Assembly (NCBI GenBank): GCA_965221575.1 | Contig: CBDCSM010000011.1 | Coordinates: 744,001 to 808,000 of the forward strand | DNA length: 64,000 nt | From: JAPPHA01 sp965221575 | GTDB taxonomy: Bacteria > Pseudomonadota > Alphaproteobacteria > Rhodobacterales > Rhodobacteraceae | Direction of reading: 5' to 3' | Shown here: positions 62,177 through 64,000 of the stretch, in pieces | Layout: each line of letters opens with the position of its first letter | How positions within the stretch are numbered: the first letter of the stretch is position 1 | Translations under genes and position numbers: made by a program | Notes under the pieces: model-generated | The model's database searches: none | The model's input: the letters and a program-made list of their open reading frames with translations, nothing else | Told to the model about the DNA's origin: nothing

Positions 62177-62332
62177 TCGGAGATCCACGTGGTGGTTCGT
62201 TCCAATGGCCGGGAGCTGGTGTCAGTGCTGCGGGAACGCCGCGCGATGCAACCGGGTCAGGGCGTGTCGCTCTCGGCGGAACCGGGGGCGATCCTGGTCT
62301 TCGACTGCGAAACGAGGATGCGCCTGTGCTGA
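62177..62332 (+). pseudogene. C-terminal fragment of a MalK/UgpC-type ABC ATPase
   Basis: This frame reads SEIHVVVRSNGRELVSVLRE, then PGQGVSLSAEPGAILVFDCET and stops after RMRLC. That is the last ~50 residues of a carbohydrate ABC ATPase TOBE/OB domain. It follows the BtpA fragment with a 2-nt offset, so a single deletion fused the start of one gene to the end of another and removed everything between. Confidence 0.68.
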
Positions 62333-62410
62333 AAGGTTCACGGCGGCCCCGGCCCGTTCGAAAACAACCTGCAAGATCAACTTTCGATAGAGTAGCAATG
62401 GAGGGTTTTC

Positions 62411-62875
62411 ATGCTGAAGGGACTTGATCCGCGTCTGAATGCAGAGGTCCTCTTCGCCTTGAGGGCGATGGGTCATGGCGACGTGGTTGTCATCGCGGAT
62501 ACGAACTTCCCTTCGGACCAGGTATCCCGTTCAACGGTGCTGGGCGAGCTCCTCCGAATGGACAATCTGACTGCCGCCGAAGCCGCTGAAGCAATCCTGT
62601 CGGTCATGCCGCTCGACAGTTTTGTCGATGACTTCGCCATGCGGATGCAGATGGTCGGCGAGCCGGACACGATCCCGCCGGTGCAGGCGGAAGTTCACGA
62701 AGTCATCGACGCTGCCGAAGGCGAAACACGGTCCATGGTCGGCGTCGAGCGGTTTGACTTTTACGATCGTGCCCGTGATTCCTACGCTGTCATACAGACT
62801 GGCGAAAGGCGGTTCTACGGGTGTTTCATGTTTCGCAAGGGCGTCATCCCGCCCGATGACGACGGAGGCGCATGA
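62411..62875 (+). CDS. RbsD/FucU-family sugar mutarotase
   Basis: A 154-aa protein of the RbsD/FucU family. MLKGLDPRLNAEVLFALRAM is followed by GHGDVVVIADTNFP with the catalytic H22 and family acids D24 and D30; QTGERRFYGCFMFRKGV is the C-terminal FucU-like signature. It interconverts anomers (or pyranose and furanose) of fucose, ribose or a similar sugar. GGAGG lies 6 nt before the ATG. Its stop overlaps the ribokinase start (ATGA), so the pair supplies the kinase with the correct sugar form. Confidence 0.92.
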   Translation: MLKGLDPRLNAEVLFALRAMGHGDVVVIADTNFPSDQVSRSTVLGELLRMDNLTAAEAAEAILSVMPLDSFVDDFAMRMQMVGEPDTIPPVQAEVHEVIDAAEGETRSMVGVERFDFYDRARDSYAVIQTGERRFYGCFMFRKGVIPPDDDGGA

Positions 62876-63804
62876 CCGTGTCGGGCGAGATCGTCATCCT
62901 CGGCGTATTCGTCGCCGATACCGCCTATCGGGCTGACCGGCAGCCGAAAATGGGCGAAACGATCCTGGGAAACAGCTTTGTACTCGGGCCGGGCGGGAAA
63001 GGTTCGAACCAGGCCGTCGCGGCTGCGAAGGCCGGCGGTCGCGTTCACTTCATCAGCCGGCTCGGAGATGATGCCTTTGCCGAAATGGCGCGCGCAACCT
63101 GGGCGGACGCGGGCGTCACCCCGCAGATCATCGTCGACCAAAACAGCTTTACGGGCGCTGCGTACATTTTCATCGAGGAAGCCTCGGGCGATAACGCGAT
63201 CATCATCACGCCGGGCGCTGCCCGTAACATTTCCGAGGCCGACGTCGAATTGCACTCGGATCTCATCGCGTCAGCTTCCGTTTTCATTACCCAGCTTGAA
63301 CAGCCGATCCCTGCCGCTCAACGCGCGCTCGAAATTGCACGCGAAGGCCTCGCACGGACGATTCTCAACCCGGCTCCCGCTGCAGAGATTCCGCCGGTCA
63401 TCCTCTCCAACTGCGATTTCGTGACGCCGAACGAAACCGAAGCCGAAGGCATCACCGGTGTCCCCGTGCGCACCGTCGAGGATGCGATGCGGGCAGCGGG
63501 CGTTCTCCTTTCACGCGGGGTCGGTGCGGCAATCATTACGCTCGGCGAAAACGGGGCGCTCTATCGTGACGGGGACCGCGTCACCCATGTCCCGGCATAC
63601 GACGCAGGTCCGGTCGTGGAAACCACGGGAGCCGGTGACGCGTTCAACGGTGGATTCGCGGCCGCGCTCGCGTCCGGAGCAGGGCCCGTCGAGGCGGTTC
63701 GTTTCGGCTGCGCGACAGCCGCCATTTCGGTGACCCGCCCCGGTACGGCGCCGTCGATGCCCCAGCTTTCGGAAATCGAGACCCTCCTGCTATCCGGGTC
63801 GTAA
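62872..63804 (+). CDS. rbsK: ribokinase (PfkB family)
   Basis: A 310-aa PfkB kinase with GPGGKGSNQAVAAAKAGG (about 40-57), NPAPA, the second signature ETTGAGDAFNGGF with catalytic D256, and a C-terminal GCATAAISVTRPGTAPSMP that matches ribokinases proper, including potassium-site features. It converts ribose to ribose-5-phosphate in the cytoplasm. Coupling to an RbsD/FucU mutarotase, and the nearby ADP-ribosylglycohydrolase-family gene, fit ribose release and use. Confidence 0.92.
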   Translation: MTVSGEIVILGVFVADTAYRADRQPKMGETILGNSFVLGPGGKGSNQAVAAAKAGGRVHFISRLGDDAFAEMARATWADAGVTPQIIVDQNSFTGAAYIFIEEASGDNAIIITPGAARNISEADVELHSDLIASASVFITQLEQPIPAAQRALEIAREGLARTILNPAPAAEIPPVILSNCDFVTPNETEAEGITGVPVRTVEDAMRAAGVLLSRGVGAAIITLGENGALYRDGDRVTHVPAYDAGPVVETTGAGDAFNGGFAAALASGAGPVEAVRFGCATAAISVTRPGTAPSMPQLSEIETLLLSGS

Positions 63805-64000
63805 CACGTCCGGCCACGCACGAAATTATGCCGTCGGGGCAGTGCCCGGCCGTTTCACCAACAGAATTCGGAAAGAAGATCAGTTCTGAACCCGGTCCGG
63901 TATGAACGCGTGAAGTCACTCCGAACACCGAAACTGATAAATTGTCAGCTATCGGTTGTCGAAACCGAAGCCCATTGTTCGGGCAGCTTTTCGAAACGCA
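63805..64000. other. right-edge non-coding stretch
   Basis: 196 nt after the ribokinase stop. No gene or clear terminator is visible before the window ends. Confidence 0.4.

Noticed and set aside
1..64000. CRISPR arrays, rRNA, tRNA genes and riboswitches
   Set aside because: No regularly spaced direct repeats and no recognisable structural RNA core was seen on reading through; covariance-model searches were not possible here.

Overview
The window is 64 kb of high-GC bacterial DNA with no RNA genes and no CRISPR array that I could find. Gene content points to an alphaproteobacterium with many solute transporters: a TAXI-type TRAP transporter, five ABC import systems, creatininase, phytanoyl-CoA dioxygenase, M81 metallopeptidase, RidA, and GntR, RpiR and ROK regulators. 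This is inferred from the kinds of gene present, not from a marker gene. About ten genes are broken (by an IS insertion, internal deletions, single-base frameshifts or an in-frame stop) and several intergenic stretches hold only decayed sequence. That suggests an eroding accessory region, or a genome losing genes.

Layout. 0-1.6 kb (minus): creatininase, a truncated ABC ATPase and a cytosine-deaminase-like amidohydrolase that runs off the left edge. 2-5.5 kb: an IS110-type remnant, then a complete ISKra4-type insertion sequence (3294-4926) that has split an Rpn/YhgA-family nuclease gene. It has an 8-bp target duplication, and the target reads through in frame once the IS is removed. 6.4-8.9 kb (plus): an overlapping haloacid dehalogenase - alpha/beta hydrolase - threonine-dehydratase-like operon. 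9.0-16.6 kb (minus): a sugar-acid operon of UxaA-type dehydratase, SDR, fumarylacetoacetase-family hydrolase, metallo-beta-lactamase-fold protein, fused TRAP permease and TAXI binding protein. Its enzymes fit a non-phosphorylating deoxy-sugar-acid route.

17.1-25.4 kb: a nonsense-interrupted aldo/keto reductase, then an inositol-phosphatase / glycerophosphodiesterase / ABC importer operon. It is divergent from a ROK regulator, with a perfect palindrome between them. 25.9-26.6 kb: a HigBA/RelE-like toxin-antitoxin pair behind a 20-nt palindrome. 27-29.6 kb: a broken TIM-barrel sugar isomerase, a ribokinase and a fuconolactonase-like amidohydrolase. 30.3-39.5 kb: a D-amino-acid/peptide island (DSD1-like PLP enzyme, M81 peptidase, DppFDCB, peptide-binding protein) divergent from ridA-rpiR, with three AACGTAA/TTACGTT repeats in the shared promoter region. 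40-44.5 kb: an aldo/keto reductase, an AT-richer patch with a three-Cys (Gp37/Gp68, DUF5131) protein and a small companion, an endonuclease/exonuclease/phosphatase protein and an IS630 remnant.

44.6-49.1 kb (plus): a xylose/ribose-type ABC importer (binding protein, one-domain ATPase, permease) with a GH1 beta-glycosidase. 49.4-61.3 kb: a 3-hydroxyisobutyrate-dehydrogenase-like reductase, then a long minus-strand operon that reads, in order of transcription, frameshifted ADP-ribosylglycohydrolase-family protein, family-1 binding protein, two unrecognised proteins, two permeases, ATPase, phytanoyl-CoA-dioxygenase-like protein, aldo/keto reductase and GntR regulator. 62-63.8 kb (plus): a BtpA/SgcQ fragment joined to an ABC ATPase tail, then an RbsD/FucU mutarotase and a ribokinase.

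The right-hand 14 kb is my best candidate for an undescribed catabolic system: import of a ribosylated or glycosylated compound, cleavage by the ADP-ribosylglycohydrolase-family enzyme, then sugar mutarotation and phosphorylation. Enzymes of the non-phosphorylating fucose/rhamnose type (aldo/keto dehydrogenases, lactonase, dehydratase, SDR, acylpyruvase-like hydrolase, mutarotase) are scattered across the window and could together form a pathway.
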